Below, piece by piece: positions 1-8,876 of a stretch of 64,000 nucleotides of DNA. The notes under the pieces are model-generated. The model ran no database searches. It was given only the letters and a program-made list of their open reading frames with translations, and was not told where the DNA came from. Position 1 is the first letter of the stretch; the number at the start of each line of letters is the position of its first letter. Source of the DNA: Ruegeria haliotis (GTDB taxonomy: Bacteria > Pseudomonadota > Alphaproteobacteria > Rhodobacterales > Rhodobacteraceae); assembly GCF_013377785.1 (NCBI RefSeq), contig NZ_JABXWT010000011.1, forward strand, positions 1-64,000. The letters run 5' to 3'. The translations under genes and the position numbers were made by a program.

Positions 1-68
1 TACTTGTCCCATAATGCTTCCTTCCATTTCAACGAATGGATCGCACCATCAAACCTTGGGATCAAACA
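1..68 (-). mobile_element. Possible end of an insertion sequence (IS481-like?) running off the left edge
   Basis: Read on the minus strand, this stretch begins with TGT at base 68 and runs to an ATG at base 12 that opens the peptide MGQV before the window ends. As I recall them, IS481-family transposases commonly start with MGQV, and many IS ends begin with TGT. The boundary at base 68 also coincides with the sudden loss of similarity to the IS5-type transposase next door. Four residues are very thin evidence, so the family call is a guess. The idea that an IS ends here rests mainly on the truncation of its neighbour. Confidence 0.3.
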
Positions 69-69
69 C

Positions 70-347
70 CTAGGCAACGATTTCGCCGCTGTTTGAATTG
101 AAAACAATGTGTAACTTACGCCAAGGTTCCCTTGGATTCTTCAACTTGGGTTTCTTGTCGCAGCATATTTTCAAGTCAGTGCTGTCCATTTTCAGTGTGA
201 TTGAGCCATCTGAAAGACGCCTCGAAGCCGGAGGCTTTCGCCAAAATCCGCCCAGTTCGTGACACCCTATTTTGCTTCCTCGAACTTGCCTCGATGGGCA
301 TCGTTGTATTTGTACGGTATTGGTCGTTCCTGGCACCAGCGAAACAT
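70..347 (-). pseudogene. Decayed IS5-family transposase remnant
   Basis: On the minus strand the start of an IS5-type transposase can be read from about base 347: PYKYNDAHRGKFEEAK, an in-frame stop, then VTNWADFGESLRLRG. This matches the usual KYN...GKF...YRVTNW.EYN.SLRRRG opening of the family. After a frame change and a large internal deletion the DDE core follows as SDGSITLKMDSTDLKI and WRKLHIVFNSNSGEIVA, corresponding to the family motifs VDSTGLK and WRKLHL..D..TGEIVA. The reading stops at the TAG at 70-72, just after GEIVA, where the neighbouring element seems to begin. The copy has a stop, a frameshift, a deletion of roughly 70 codons and a missing C-terminus, so it is certainly inactive. 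Confidence 0.7.
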
Positions 348-572
348 CGGCGCTATGGCACGTCGTCGATCTGTGCAACAAGGTCACGCACAGCCATTGA
401 ATTGTGATCAACCCGGTCTCTGAGGCGCTGCCGAATTAGGTGATTTCAATCCTATGGTTGAGCATCCTCGGCGGATCATCGCGTACTGGGCGATTGGTGT
501 TGGTCTGTTTTCCCGCGACGAATTAGCCTTGTTCATGACGACTCGCTTCCCTGCAACGGAGTAGTTCCAGTC

Positions 573-1358
573 ATGATCAAACATCGCATACGGGTCTTTT
601 TTTCGGCGACTGCATTAATGGCCGGTTTCGCCGCACCATCTGCTGTGGTGTCTCAGGAAGGTGCTTCTTTTTTTGAACCCTTCGACCAGTTGAATCAAGG
701 CAGGTGGTACGTTTCGAGTGGTTGGACCAACGGCAGCCATCAGAACTGCCTCTGGCACAAAAACCGGGTCAAAGTTGAAAACGGCAAGCTGCTATTATCA
801 CTGACCGGAAACGCAAAACAGGGGTTGGATTTCAGTTGCGGAGAGGTGCAGACCAACGACCACTTGGGATACGGCACCTTCGAGGCGCGTATGAAAGTCC
901 CTTATGCGCAAGGGATGAATGCCAATATGTTCACGTTCGTCGGGTCCCCGCAAGATCGACCGCATAACGAGATCGACTTTGAGTTCATTGCACCGAAAAC
1001 ACCGACCTTGCAGACCAACTTTCATTTCAAAGGAGATAGCGACAACACGGGTATGAAGAAGATGCCGGACGATGATGCATTCCACGATTACGCATTCATC
1101 TGGGAACCGGGACGGATACGCTGGTTCATCGATGGTAAGCTGATCCGGGACCAAAGTGGCGATGATTTGCCGAACGAGCCGCAGAAAATGTATCTTAGCC
1201 TATGGTCCACCGACACACTTGTCAGTTGGATGGGAGCGTTTCAGGCAAAATCTGCGCCTCAGGTTCTCAAGGTTGAATGGGCGGCCTACACAAAGCTCGG
1301 AAGCGCCTGCGCGTTCGAGCAATCTGTGCTGTGCAAAGATGGGATCGATTCCCCCTGA
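573..1358 (+). CDS. exoK: Secreted GH16 endo-beta-glucanase, ExoK-like
   Basis: A 261-residue protein with an N-terminal signal peptide (hydrophobic stretch about residues 8-26) followed by one glycoside hydrolase family 16 domain. The catalytic signature NEIDFEFIAP is intact: Glu133 is the expected nucleophile, Asp135 the assisting residue and Glu137 the acid/base. Tryptophan-rich substrate-cleft segments lie before and after it (GRWYVSSGW, YAFIWEPGRIRWFIDG). ExoK of rhizobia cuts nascent succinoglycan and so sets its molecular weight. Here the gene opens an exo cluster just upstream of an ExoQ-like polymerase, which supports a polymer-trimming role. The true substrate depends on the polymer made here, which need not be succinoglycan. 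Secretion to the periplasm or outside is expected. Confidence 0.85.
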   Translation: MIKHRIRVFFSATALMAGFAAPSAVVSQEGASFFEPFDQLNQGRWYVSSGWTNGSHQNCLWHKNRVKVENGKLLLSLTGNAKQGLDFSCGEVQTNDHLGYGTFEARMKVPYAQGMNANMFTFVGSPQDRPHNEIDFEFIAPKTPTLQTNFHFKGDSDNTGMKKMPDDDAFHDYAFIWEPGRIRWFIDGKLIRDQSGDDLPNEPQKMYLSLWSTDTLVSWMGAFQAKSAPQVLKVEWAAYTKLGSACAFEQSVLCKDGIDSP

Positions 1359-1641
1359 TGACTGCTCAGGCCCTGAAATTGAAGCTGGGTGACAATTGTC
1401 TGCACGCGGATTTCATGGGACGCCCAATTGCTGGCCATCAAGGGCTGGTGGGCGTTCTCAAACGTCAGAATTGCTTGTGTTTGCGCGACCAGCCTTGTCA
1501 GCCTATTATGTACAATACGATATCGGAGAGCTGTGGGGCACGCTCTGGGTATGATCATTGCCAGAGCATGACTGATCGGAAATCGCCACCAAGTCTGGAC
1601 GCAGCAGAACCCGTATTCACCAGACGATGGGCAAGGCCCGG

Positions 1642-2937
1642 ATGAATATCAAACTGGCATCAATCGTCGACCCCGAACACAACACTGCCTACGTTGTTCC
1701 CGCGGTAGTGCTGTCGATGATCGTGTTTGCTTATTCGGTGAATTTCGGACCAATTTCGATCCTGGCCTTCTATGGATGCTGGTTGTTGCCCTTTGCGCTA
1801 GCCCCGCAGAGTCTGATCGGGCGTCCGTGGCCTGTGATCCTGCTGTTGCTGACCCCTCTTTTTTTCGTATTCTCAACTGTCTGGAGTGATGCGCCGTCCA
1901 CTACCTTACGTGCGTCGACACAATACACCATCACCGTCTTCGCCGGTCTGGTTGCGGCGCGGATTTGTTCGATCGGAAACCTCGTGCTTGGGGGTACTAT
2001 TGGCGCGTTGATCGTGCTGCTTTATTCGGCGGCAAACGGGGGTTACTCATACGACTACATCGATGGTGATTTTGCCTTTAACGGCGCATTCTCATCCAAA
2101 AACCAACTGGGGTATTTCGCGACCCTCGCGATCATATTTTCATTTTCGCTTGCGGCTGCTTTCCGTATCCCAAGAGCACTCTTGCCGGTTTGCGCCGCGA
2201 CTGCCGCGTTAGGACTCATCATGCTGTGGATGTCTGATTCCGCGACATCAGTGCTCTCGGCCATGGCCGCCTTTGCTGCAACTGTGTTTGTCGGTTTTAT
2301 CATGCTTCTGGCGCCCTGGCTGCGGCGCGCTTCGGTTTTGCTGGCGGTAATGACCTTTGCGGCGCTGGCGCTGGCCGCATATCAGTTGGGGGCCTTTGAT
2401 GCTGTACTTGCAGCGTTCGGGAAGGATACGACCCTGACCGGTCGGACATACTTATGGAGCACCGCCTTTGAATTTGCGGCCGAGCAGCCGGTTGTGGGAC
2501 TTGGATACAACGCATTCTGGATACGCGGTCGCCCCGAAGCGGAAACCCTGTGGGAGGCATTCTACATAACCGGAAGGACTGGATTTCACTTCCACAATGC
2601 GCTGATCGAAACCTATGTCGGAACCGGTTTGATTGGATTAGGTCTGGTCACGGGACTTTGCGTGTTGCTGATCATCATGCCACTCAACGCCGCGTTGGGC
2701 CGAGGCGGTTTTGGATCGCTGACGTTTTTTGCCGGCCTTTCCATTCTGTTTGTTTTGCGTTCCGCCGCCGAGGTCGATTTCGTCACCCCGCATACTGTTG
2801 GTTCCTTTTTGGTGGCTTTCATTCTTTTGCGCTTGTTCGATCACAATCGCGATGCCCGGTGCGCGGCACGCCTGTCGATGCCCGCACGACAGGCGAGACA
2901 TCCATCCATTGGCAGAAATTCCGGAGTCTTCGAATGA
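1642..2937 (+). CDS. exoQ: Exopolysaccharide polymerase, ExoQ/Wzy-like
   Basis: A very hydrophobic protein of 431 residues with roughly ten or more membrane segments, matching the O-antigen polymerase/ligase family. The family loop is visible around residues 255-340: GRTYLWSTAFEFAAEQPVVGLGYNAFW followed by the conserved HNALIETYVGTGLIGLG, where the histidine is characteristic. ExoQ joins undecaprenyl-linked repeat units into high-molecular-weight polymer at the periplasmic face of the inner membrane. I chose the ATG at 1642 (MNIKLASIV) rather than the ATG 15 bases upstream because the protein then starts at its first conserved segment; the earlier start remains possible. It lies between the GH16 glycanase and the chain-length regulator, as expected for a Wzx/Wzy-type exo locus. 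The final 30 residues are polar and not conserved. Confidence 0.85.
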   Translation: MNIKLASIVDPEHNTAYVVPAVVLSMIVFAYSVNFGPISILAFYGCWLLPFALAPQSLIGRPWPVILLLLTPLFFVFSTVWSDAPSTTLRASTQYTITVFAGLVAARICSIGNLVLGGTIGALIVLLYSAANGGYSYDYIDGDFAFNGAFSSKNQLGYFATLAIIFSFSLAAAFRIPRALLPVCAATAALGLIMLWMSDSATSVLSAMAAFAATVFVGFIMLLAPWLRRASVLLAVMTFAALALAAYQLGAFDAVLAAFGKDTTLTGRTYLWSTAFEFAAEQPVVGLGYNAFWIRGRPEAETLWEAFYITGRTGFHFHNALIETYVGTGLIGLGLVTGLCVLLIIMPLNAALGRGGFGSLTFFAGLSILFVLRSAAEVDFVTPHTVGSFLVAFILLRLFDHNRDARCAARLSMPARQARHPSIGRNSGVFE

Positions 2938-3018
2938 GTGCTCCGTTACACAGAATGCGCCAATGCACCGCAATGCAGATTCAGCTCGGCCTATCCGGGA
3001 AATCATGGAGATTCTGAC

Positions 3019-5235
3019 ATGAACGAACCCGTTAAAGAAAGGCGCATTACCTGGACGAAAGACAACGCCCATCTGCTTGCCGGATATCGGGACGAGCCGC
3101 GGCTCGATATGGGGGCAATGATACGTGCTGTGCGGCGGCAAGCCCCTTTGGTGATGACATGCGCAATTGCTGGTGTGGTGATTGCGATACTCATGATTTT
3201 GGGTTCTGTTCCTCGCTATACGGCTGTCGAGACGGTGCTACTGGATGAAGAGCGGGCTGAACTGCTTGACGAAGTTTCGCCGCTACCCAACGCGGTCCGC
3301 TCGGACACCGCGGTTCAAAGCGAGATCGAGATCATCAAGTCCCGCGCCCTCGCATATCAGGTTGTTGACCTGCTGAAGCTCGACCAGGACGCGGATTTTC
3401 TGTCACCACCACTTGGTGTGACCGAGAAATTGAACCGCATGGTTTCGTCGGTGACCCGCCCGATCGCGCAGCTGCTCACACCCGACCCGCCTGTGCGCGA
3501 AAACAGCGGGCCCACAGAGTCGGATGAAACCGGTGCAGCGGGGTCGCAAATTCCAATCTTCAACCTCGAGGTAACGGACCGTGATCGGGCCGTGCGAATA
3601 TTGCGTGACAGGCTTTCGGTCTCAAGGTCTGGTCAAAGTCTGGTGATCGAAATCGGGTTTTCCGATTTTGACCCAACGCGCGCGGCGTTGGTCGCACGGG
3701 GCTACGGGGCGGCCTATGAAAGCTTTCAGCTTTTGACAACCAACGAAGTCGCCGCAAAAGCCGAGGCGTGGCTGCGCGAGCGTTTGGAGGTGCTGGAGCA
3801 AAAAAGCATCCAGGCCACCTCGGCCCTTCAGGAATTTCGCACCGAAAACGATCTTGTGCAGGTACGTGGCGATTTGCTGACCGAACAGCAACAATCTGAA
3901 CTGGCCACTGAGCTTGTGAACGCCGCGGCGTCTTCTGCCGAGGCCGAAGCATACCTAAGCAGCTTGGAATCGCTTTTGGCCCGAGCCAATGGCAACGAAG
4001 ACATCATCGCGGTCCCGTTTGTCGAAGGCCTCGTTGCCGGTGTCAGCGATGAATTGCGGCGTGAGTATCTGAACGCGGGTCAAAGCTACCGCCGGATCGT
4101 CGAGCAGTTTGGCGAAACCCATCCACAGGCTCAGCTATTGGATGAGAGAATTCAGGAATTAGCAGATACTTTGCTGGTCGAACTGGAGCAGGCGACCGAA
4201 GCCGCCCGTATTGCGTACAACATCGCACGGGGACGGGAACGGTCGCTGCGCGCGGACCTAGAGGCGACGACTGGAACAACCGACCTGAATGTTGCGCTCC
4301 GTGGCAGGCTGCAACAGCTGGAGGCTATCTCGGAAACCTATGCGCAGGTCTACCGGGATTATCTGGCCCGGCTCGAGGTCACAATGCAGCAACAGAATTT
4401 CCCGATCGCATCGGTAAAGATCATCTCGCCCGCAGAAATTCCCAAAGACCCGTCCAGCCCCCGTAAAAAAGCGATGTTGTTTATCGGCCTTTTGTTGGGC
4501 GGCCTATTGGGCACGTTGGCGGGGACGGCTCGCGAACTGATCCCGAAACCAGTGCGGACCGTATCGGAGCTACGACAAGAGGTGGGTTTGAGCTGCGCAG
4601 GAATGCTGCCCAACGCCGGGAGCCTCGGCAATTCGGGCGCGATAGATACATATACGCAGACCATCGAGCGCCTCGCGCAAGCCTGTGAGGCAAACGCGCT
4701 GAAATCAGATGGCTTGCTGATCGCAATCGCCCCGCTGACTCAGGGTTTGAAAAGGACATATGATCTGCCTTTGGAACTGGCCAACCGGTTGTCGCGCAAC
4801 GGTACGCTGCGGGTTTTGGTTGTTTTTGAACACTCACCACCGCAGGCTTTGCCAGCCACCGCGCTGGCCGACATCGAAACCGTCAGCTTGCAGGATGCCC
4901 TTGGAGGCGTGCAGGCATCCGCTGCCGCAGGTTCCGTCGACAGCGATCAAACTGTGTTGACCAAGGAACTGCGTGCCAATTTCAGCTTCGTCCTGCTTGT
5001 CATGGACCCGCTGAGCCAGTCCGAGCAGTCGGACCCACACGCATGGGCCTATGATATGACCCTTCTGCGTATCCCTTGGGGAAAGGTCCTGCCAAGCTTT
5101 GTCTCGGACGCGCTGCTTGATCATCCCCGCTTCAGCGAGGCTTTGACAACAACGGTTCTCGAAGATGCCGATCTTGGCAAGGCACGGCGATACCTAAGCA
5201 CCGGCAGTTATGAGGAGCTCAAGATCAATGGCTAG
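3019..5235 (+). CDS. exoP: Polysaccharide co-polymerase, Wzz/ExoP-like, with degenerate kinase domain
   Basis: A 738-residue protein with the layout of ExoP/Wzc/GumC. There is a cytoplasmic N-terminus, a first membrane segment at about residues 44-64, a long periplasmic coiled-coil Wzz region, a proline-rich segment (PAEIPKDPSSPRKKA) and second membrane segment at about 480-510, then a cytoplasmic domain. The start at 3019 has a GGAG eight bases upstream; a GTG at 2938 is in frame but has poor coding character before 3019. The cytoplasmic domain aligns in layout with the BY-kinase fold, but the Walker A segment (usually P-x-x-G-K-S/T) reads LTQGLKRTYDLP and the LLIDxD motif reads LVVFEH. Nucleotide binding and autophosphorylation are therefore unlikely. 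There is also no C-terminal tyrosine cluster. It should control chain length with the ExoF-like protein that follows. Confidence 0.85.
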   Translation: MNEPVKERRITWTKDNAHLLAGYRDEPRLDMGAMIRAVRRQAPLVMTCAIAGVVIAILMILGSVPRYTAVETVLLDEERAELLDEVSPLPNAVRSDTAVQSEIEIIKSRALAYQVVDLLKLDQDADFLSPPLGVTEKLNRMVSSVTRPIAQLLTPDPPVRENSGPTESDETGAAGSQIPIFNLEVTDRDRAVRILRDRLSVSRSGQSLVIEIGFSDFDPTRAALVARGYGAAYESFQLLTTNEVAAKAEAWLRERLEVLEQKSIQATSALQEFRTENDLVQVRGDLLTEQQQSELATELVNAAASSAEAEAYLSSLESLLARANGNEDIIAVPFVEGLVAGVSDELRREYLNAGQSYRRIVEQFGETHPQAQLLDERIQELADTLLVELEQATEAARIAYNIARGRERSLRADLEATTGTTDLNVALRGRLQQLEAISETYAQVYRDYLARLEVTMQQQNFPIASVKIISPAEIPKDPSSPRKKAMLFIGLLLGGLLGTLAGTARELIPKPVRTVSELRQEVGLSCAGMLPNAGSLGNSGAIDTYTQTIERLAQACEANALKSDGLLIAIAPLTQGLKRTYDLPLELANRLSRNGTLRVLVVFEHSPPQALPATALADIETVSLQDALGGVQASAAAGSVDSDQTVLTKELRANFSFVLLVMDPLSQSEQSDPHAWAYDMTLLRIPWGKVLPSFVSDALLDHPRFSEALTTTVLEDADLGKARRYLSTGSYEELKING

Positions 5236-6610
5236 AGATATCCTTTTGAAAACCCTATCCGCCCTGCGCGGTATACCCAGAATTCTCGGGCTTTGCCTGC
5301 TGATCGCAGGCGGCAATTCGGTATCGGTGCAGGCGGAAACCAGCACTGCGGCGACCGAAACACTCGGACCGCAACAGACAATAAGTGTCCAGATTGGCCG
5401 TTGGGATTCGGTGGATGAGGTCTTTGTTCCGTTTAACGCAATTGCCGGGTCTTACCAGATCAATGCAAACGGCACAGTGTCGTTGCCCCTTATCGGAAGC
5501 GTGCAGGCAACCGGGCGAACTCCGGACGAACTGGGCACAGAGTTGTCGCAGCGTCTGCAGGATCGTATGGGGCTGCGCAGCGATGTGCAGACTATCGTTA
5601 TCATCCTCGAATTCGCCCCGATTTACGTGCTGGGCGATGTGAAAGCGCCGGGTACTTACCCACATGTGCCGGGGATGACCGTGCTTCAGGCGCTCAGCCT
5701 ATCGGGTGGCATTAATCGCGCCTCTTCTGCGCTTGTACGAGGCGAGCGCAACTCGGTGAACGCGCTTGGAAATTATCGTGTGATGGAGCTTGACCAGATA
5801 CGGCGGCTGGCACGGCTGGCACGGCTCGAGGCAGAAGAGGAGGGCAAGGATATTGACGTTCCACCCGAACTGGCCGCTTCGCCTCTGGGTGCCGAACTGA
5901 TTGAGCAAGAACGCGAGATCATGGTGTCTCAGCAATCGGCGTTTGCATCGAACCTTGCGCAGATTGAAGAGCTGGAGGCCTTGTTGCTGGAGCGCATTGC
6001 ACGGTTGCAGCAACAGGCGGATCTACGTCAGCGGCAATTGAGTTTGCTGAACGAGGAACTTGAAAACGCCGCGAGTCTTGTCGAACGTGGCCTGTCCACC
6101 GTTTCCAGGGAGAGCGACCTTCAGCGCGCCGTCACGGACCAACAGGTGAGGTTGCTGGAAGTTGAAACTGCACAGCTAAGCGCCGAACAACAGCTTAGCG
6201 AAGCGCGACGGGACAGATTGGACCTTACCAACCAACGTGATCGCGAGCGGGTTCAGGGGTTGCAGGAACAACGCGCAGCTATCGCCGAACTTGGTGTAAA
6301 AATGGAGACCGAAGCCGCGCTTTTTGCCGAGGCAGAGCGCACTGGAAACGGACTGGTTGAGCTTTCAGCCCTGACGTCACTGACCCTGCAAATCACCAGA
6401 ACCGGGCCGGACGGATCCATCACTTTTGTGGTTGGGCGCAACGATCAGATCACCGGCGGCGACGTTCTTGAAGTTGTCCTGACCCGTCCAGGGCCAAATG
6501 GCGCAATCCCAGTGCGCCGGCTGTCTCCCGAAACAGTCGGAACCGTGACACCAGACGAACCATCGTCCTCGACCAAGACCCAACCGGCCACCGGCCTTCC
6601 GCCTTCCTGA
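5228..6610 (+). CDS. exoF: Polysaccharide export protein, ExoF/Wza-like
   Basis: A 460-residue exported protein. A signal peptide (hydrophobic core about residues 16-32, ending near QAE) leads into a polysaccharide export domain (about 45-145, GSYQINANGTVSLPLIGSV) and an SLBB-type segment (YVLGDVKAPGTYPHVPGMTVLQALSLSGGI). A long coiled coil (about 225-370, rich in Glu, Leu, Gln and Arg) and a second small beta-grasp-like segment follow. The coiled coil makes it longer than Wza and closer to ExoF in layout. The chosen ATG at 5228 has GAGGAG ten bases upstream; that ATG overlaps the end of the exoP-like gene by 8 bases, which suggests translational coupling. An ATG at 5210 is in frame but lies within the Shine-Dalgarno region. 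Together with the ExoP-like protein it should form the periplasmic and outer-membrane part of the export machine. Confidence 0.85.
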   Translation: MARDILLKTLSALRGIPRILGLCLLIAGGNSVSVQAETSTAATETLGPQQTISVQIGRWDSVDEVFVPFNAIAGSYQINANGTVSLPLIGSVQATGRTPDELGTELSQRLQDRMGLRSDVQTIVIILEFAPIYVLGDVKAPGTYPHVPGMTVLQALSLSGGINRASSALVRGERNSVNALGNYRVMELDQIRRLARLARLEAEEEGKDIDVPPELAASPLGAELIEQEREIMVSQQSAFASNLAQIEELEALLLERIARLQQQADLRQRQLSLLNEELENAASLVERGLSTVSRESDLQRAVTDQQVRLLEVETAQLSAEQQLSEARRDRLDLTNQRDRERVQGLQEQRAAIAELGVKMETEAALFAEAERTGNGLVELSALTSLTLQITRTGPDGSITFVVGRNDQITGGDVLEVVLTRPGPNGAIPVRRLSPETVGTVTPDEPSSSTKTQPATGLPPS

Positions 6611-6626
6611 CAGGTCCTTTAACTAT

Positions 6627-7685
6627 TTATCCGGGCGGGCGGTTCAGGATCTCCAACAACCTGTCGACTTGACGGTCCGGAGCCATCTCTGGACGTCCAG
6701 CGTGTTCAAAGGCTGCAGCGGACAGCCGTTCATAGACTTGTTTGTCGTGCCATAAGGTTCGCACCGCCTCGACCCAGGTTTCGATCGGAGCGTCCCTGTC
6801 GACCAACACTCCGCCCGGACCGACAGCCTCGGGCAGGCCGCCAATCTTGGATGCCACAACCGGAATGCCGCTGATTTGCGCTTCGGCGGCGATCCGGCCA
6901 AAGGCCTCTTCCCACTGACTGGGTGCGAGAAGGATGCGGGCCTTAGAATAAACGCTGCGCATATCATCCGTTGACGGCTTCAACGCAACATTCGGTAGCC
7001 CGGAAAGAGCGGTCTGGAGGTGTGTTTCTTGCTCGGGAGTCAACCCCCAACCCCTTTGAAAAACAAAGGGGATATCCGGACACGCCTTTGCAATTTTCAG
7101 TGCAACGTCAACGCCTTTGTTCGGGTGGGGATTGATAAAGGTTACGTTCTCACGCGTGGTTGTGACACGGTATTTCTCGGCCTCGATCATCGGATAAATC
7201 ACATCGGCCGCAACGCCTTGCGTCTCAGCATATCGTCGCGCAGTGAATGCCGAGTTTGCGATAAAGCCGGTATCCGACAATCCCACCAAGGGACCGCCAA
7301 GGTCTTTGTCTTCGACATTGCGCAAGTAGATAAAGGTCTTTGTCCTCGTGCGATTGATGGCCTGTGCCAGCTGTACTGGAAGCCGGGATTGGAACACCGC
7401 CACGTCGGCATTGAAATCCGACACAACCTGCCGCGCAACCTCCTGAGCGAACCAAGCGCGAAACACCGGATAACCAAGGCTAACATCACGAACGTAGCCA
7501 CGTCGCCTCAGTTTCAAAAGCAGTCTGCTGCGCAGGCCCAGCCAGCCATCTCCAGTCAGGCCGGACAACACCGCCGCTGTATGACCACGCGCGCGCAATC
7601 TTGTGACCAATTCATGGGTGCTGGCCTGAGCGCCGCCGTACATTTGGGGCAAATAGGGATGGGCGCTTCCAAAGAGAATACGCAT
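6627..7685 (-). CDS. Glycosyltransferase family 4 (paralogue of the gene at 17800)
   Basis: A 352-residue GT-B fold glycosyltransferase of family 4. The N-terminal half begins MRILFGSAHPYLPQMYGGAQ, typical of the acceptor-binding Rossmann domain with its glycine-rich loop. The C-terminal half carries LLAPSQWEEAFGRIAAEAQISGIPVVAS, where the first Glu of the EAFGRIAAEA segment belongs to the donor-binding E-x7-E motif. It transfers a sugar from a nucleotide donor to the growing lipid-linked repeat unit in the cytoplasm. The gene is transcribed against its neighbours and converges on the exoF-like gene with a 16-base gap. The protein is clearly paralogous to the product of 17800-18888, sharing YLRNVE, FIANS.FTA, ACPDIPF and LLAPSQWEEA.GR. 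Donor and linkage cannot be predicted. Confidence 0.85.
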   Translation of the reverse strand: MRILFGSAHPYLPQMYGGAQASTHELVTRLRARGHTAAVLSGLTGDGWLGLRSRLLLKLRRRGYVRDVSLGYPVFRAWFAQEVARQVVSDFNADVAVFQSRLPVQLAQAINRTRTKTFIYLRNVEDKDLGGPLVGLSDTGFIANSAFTARRYAETQGVAADVIYPMIEAEKYRVTTTRENVTFINPHPNKGVDVALKIAKACPDIPFVFQRGWGLTPEQETHLQTALSGLPNVALKPSTDDMRSVYSKARILLAPSQWEEAFGRIAAEAQISGIPVVASKIGGLPEAVGPGGVLVDRDAPIETWVEAVRTLWHDKQVYERLSAAAFEHAGRPEMAPDRQVDRLLEILNRPPG

Positions 7686-8102
7686 GCGCGGGACTACCTC
7701 ATTGTCGACGCTGAACCACTCTCGCTTTGCGCGAGTCGCGCCTGGATTAATTTGGAAGATGCGGCGGAAAAAACGTCCGAAACTTGCCTACGATTCGGAC
7801 ATGCAAGCGGTTTGGTGTCAAAAGATAAGCACGGAACGCGCCCCAATGTGCGGAATTCGGGTCAAAGCTCTAGCAACCATAGGCGGTGCTTCGCTTGATT
7901 CAATATTGGGGTTTGTAATCGCAGCGTTTGTCGTACCCAACTGACCTGCGTGCATCAGAATGCACGTATTAGTGATGTTAACCAGGTACAGATCACTTTC
8001 GCACTCATCGTTTGATGCTTTGCGATGATCGTCTTTGAAACTTTAGGTGGCATGCGCGCTGTACAGCCGCGCAAGGCTCTTAAGACAAAAGGATGGACTG
8101 TG
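7686..8102. other. Non-coding region between divergent GT4 and exoY genes
   Basis: About 420 bases without a convincing gene. It must hold the promoters of the GT4 gene (leftward) and of exoY (rightward). The only clear structure is the 18-base dyad at 7949-7966, listed separately. A short open frame across 7684-7944 has no family features and I do not call it a gene. Confidence 0.6.
7949..7966. promoter_or_regulatory. Perfect dyad CGTGCAT-N4-ATGCACG upstream of exoY
   Basis: Two perfect 7-base arms separated by CAGA, about 137 bases before the exoY start and about 264 bases before the divergent GT4 start. The size and spacing suit a dimeric regulator such as a LuxR- or GntR-type protein, but no such regulator is encoded nearby. 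The segment ATGTTAAC follows at 7975-7982, and the same eight bases occur in the other divergent exo intergenic region near 15182. Function is inferred only. Confidence 0.35.
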
Positions 8103-8819
8103 ATGAAACCGATTGAGACAGAAACAGCCCCAGTCGAGGGTATGATTTCGTCAATCCCATCAGCGCGCCATGTCATTTGGACGCGCCCTGCGTTGCAGGA
8201 AGAACCTGTAGGCGGGCGGACCAAAAGAGCAATCGACATTGCGGTGGCGCTCGTCATGCTTGTCGTGCTGTCGCCGCTTATGGTCGGGCTGGCGCTGTTG
8301 ATATGTGGTACATCACCCGGACGTGTCCTGTATCGCCATCGCAGGGTCGGCTATGGAAAGCAGTCCTTTTCCTGCCTTAAGTTCCGGACAATGGAAGTGA
8401 ACAGCGCCGAAATTCTTCAACGGCATCTCCAACAGAGCCCGGAGGCGCGATGTGAATGGGAGCAGACGCAAAAATTGCGGGACGATCCCCGCGTGACGCC
8501 GGTGGGTCACGTGTTACGCAAATTCAGCCTTGATGAGTTGCCGCAGCTTTACAACGTGCTGCGCGGAGATATGAGCCTTGTTGGTCCTCGCCCTGTTCTC
8601 AGCGAAGAATTGCACCGATATGGGCCTTCCAGCCGTTATTACCTGAGGGCGCGACCGGGCATCACCGGACTGTGGCAGGTAAGTGGTCGCAGCACGACGT
8701 CCTACAGACGCAGGATTGCCTATGATCGCGCCTATGTCGCAAACATCAGCACGGCCAATGACATCGCAATACTCGTTCAGACCCTGCCAGCGGCGATGCG
8801 CTCGGACGAGACCTCTTGA
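8103..8819 (+). CDS. exoY: Undecaprenyl-phosphate sugar phosphotransferase (priming enzyme), ExoY-like
   Basis: A 238-residue member of the bacterial sugar transferase family (HPrT/WbaP C-terminal type). One N-terminal membrane hairpin (RAIDIAVALVMLVVLSPLMVGLALL) precedes the catalytic domain. Conserved signatures are visible: the KFRTM segment, DELPQLYNVLRGDMSLVGPRP and the RPGITGLWQVSGR motif. The enzyme moves a sugar-1-phosphate from a nucleotide sugar to undecaprenyl phosphate, the first step of repeat-unit assembly at the inner membrane. Galactose is the donor for rhizobial ExoY, but the donor here is not proven. The ATG at 8103 follows an AAAGGA about ten bases upstream; a longer in-frame start at 8025 adds residues with no similarity to the family. 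Confidence 0.9.
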   Translation: MKPIETETAPVEGMISSIPSARHVIWTRPALQEEPVGGRTKRAIDIAVALVMLVVLSPLMVGLALLICGTSPGRVLYRHRRVGYGKQSFSCLKFRTMEVNSAEILQRHLQQSPEARCEWEQTQKLRDDPRVTPVGHVLRKFSLDELPQLYNVLRGDMSLVGPRPVLSEELHRYGPSSRYYLRARPGITGLWQVSGRSTTSYRRRIAYDRAYVANISTANDIAILVQTLPAAMRSDETS

Positions 8820-8876
8820 ACCATTGCATCAAGGTCGCCGTTGCAAAATGACAATCGGTGCGCTGAACGCATAGCG

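Noticed and set aside
2938..3018. Upstream GTG extension of the ExoP-like protein
   Set aside because: The 27 extra residues start at the polymerase stop codon and are not family-like, whereas the ATG at 3019 has a well-placed GGAG.
6611..6626. Terminator between the converging exoF and GT4 genes
   Set aside because: The 16-base gap holds no stem or T run of note.
7684..7944. Open frame of 86 codons upstream of exoY
   Set aside because: No Shine-Dalgarno, no family similarity and atypical composition; it overlaps the divergent promoter region.
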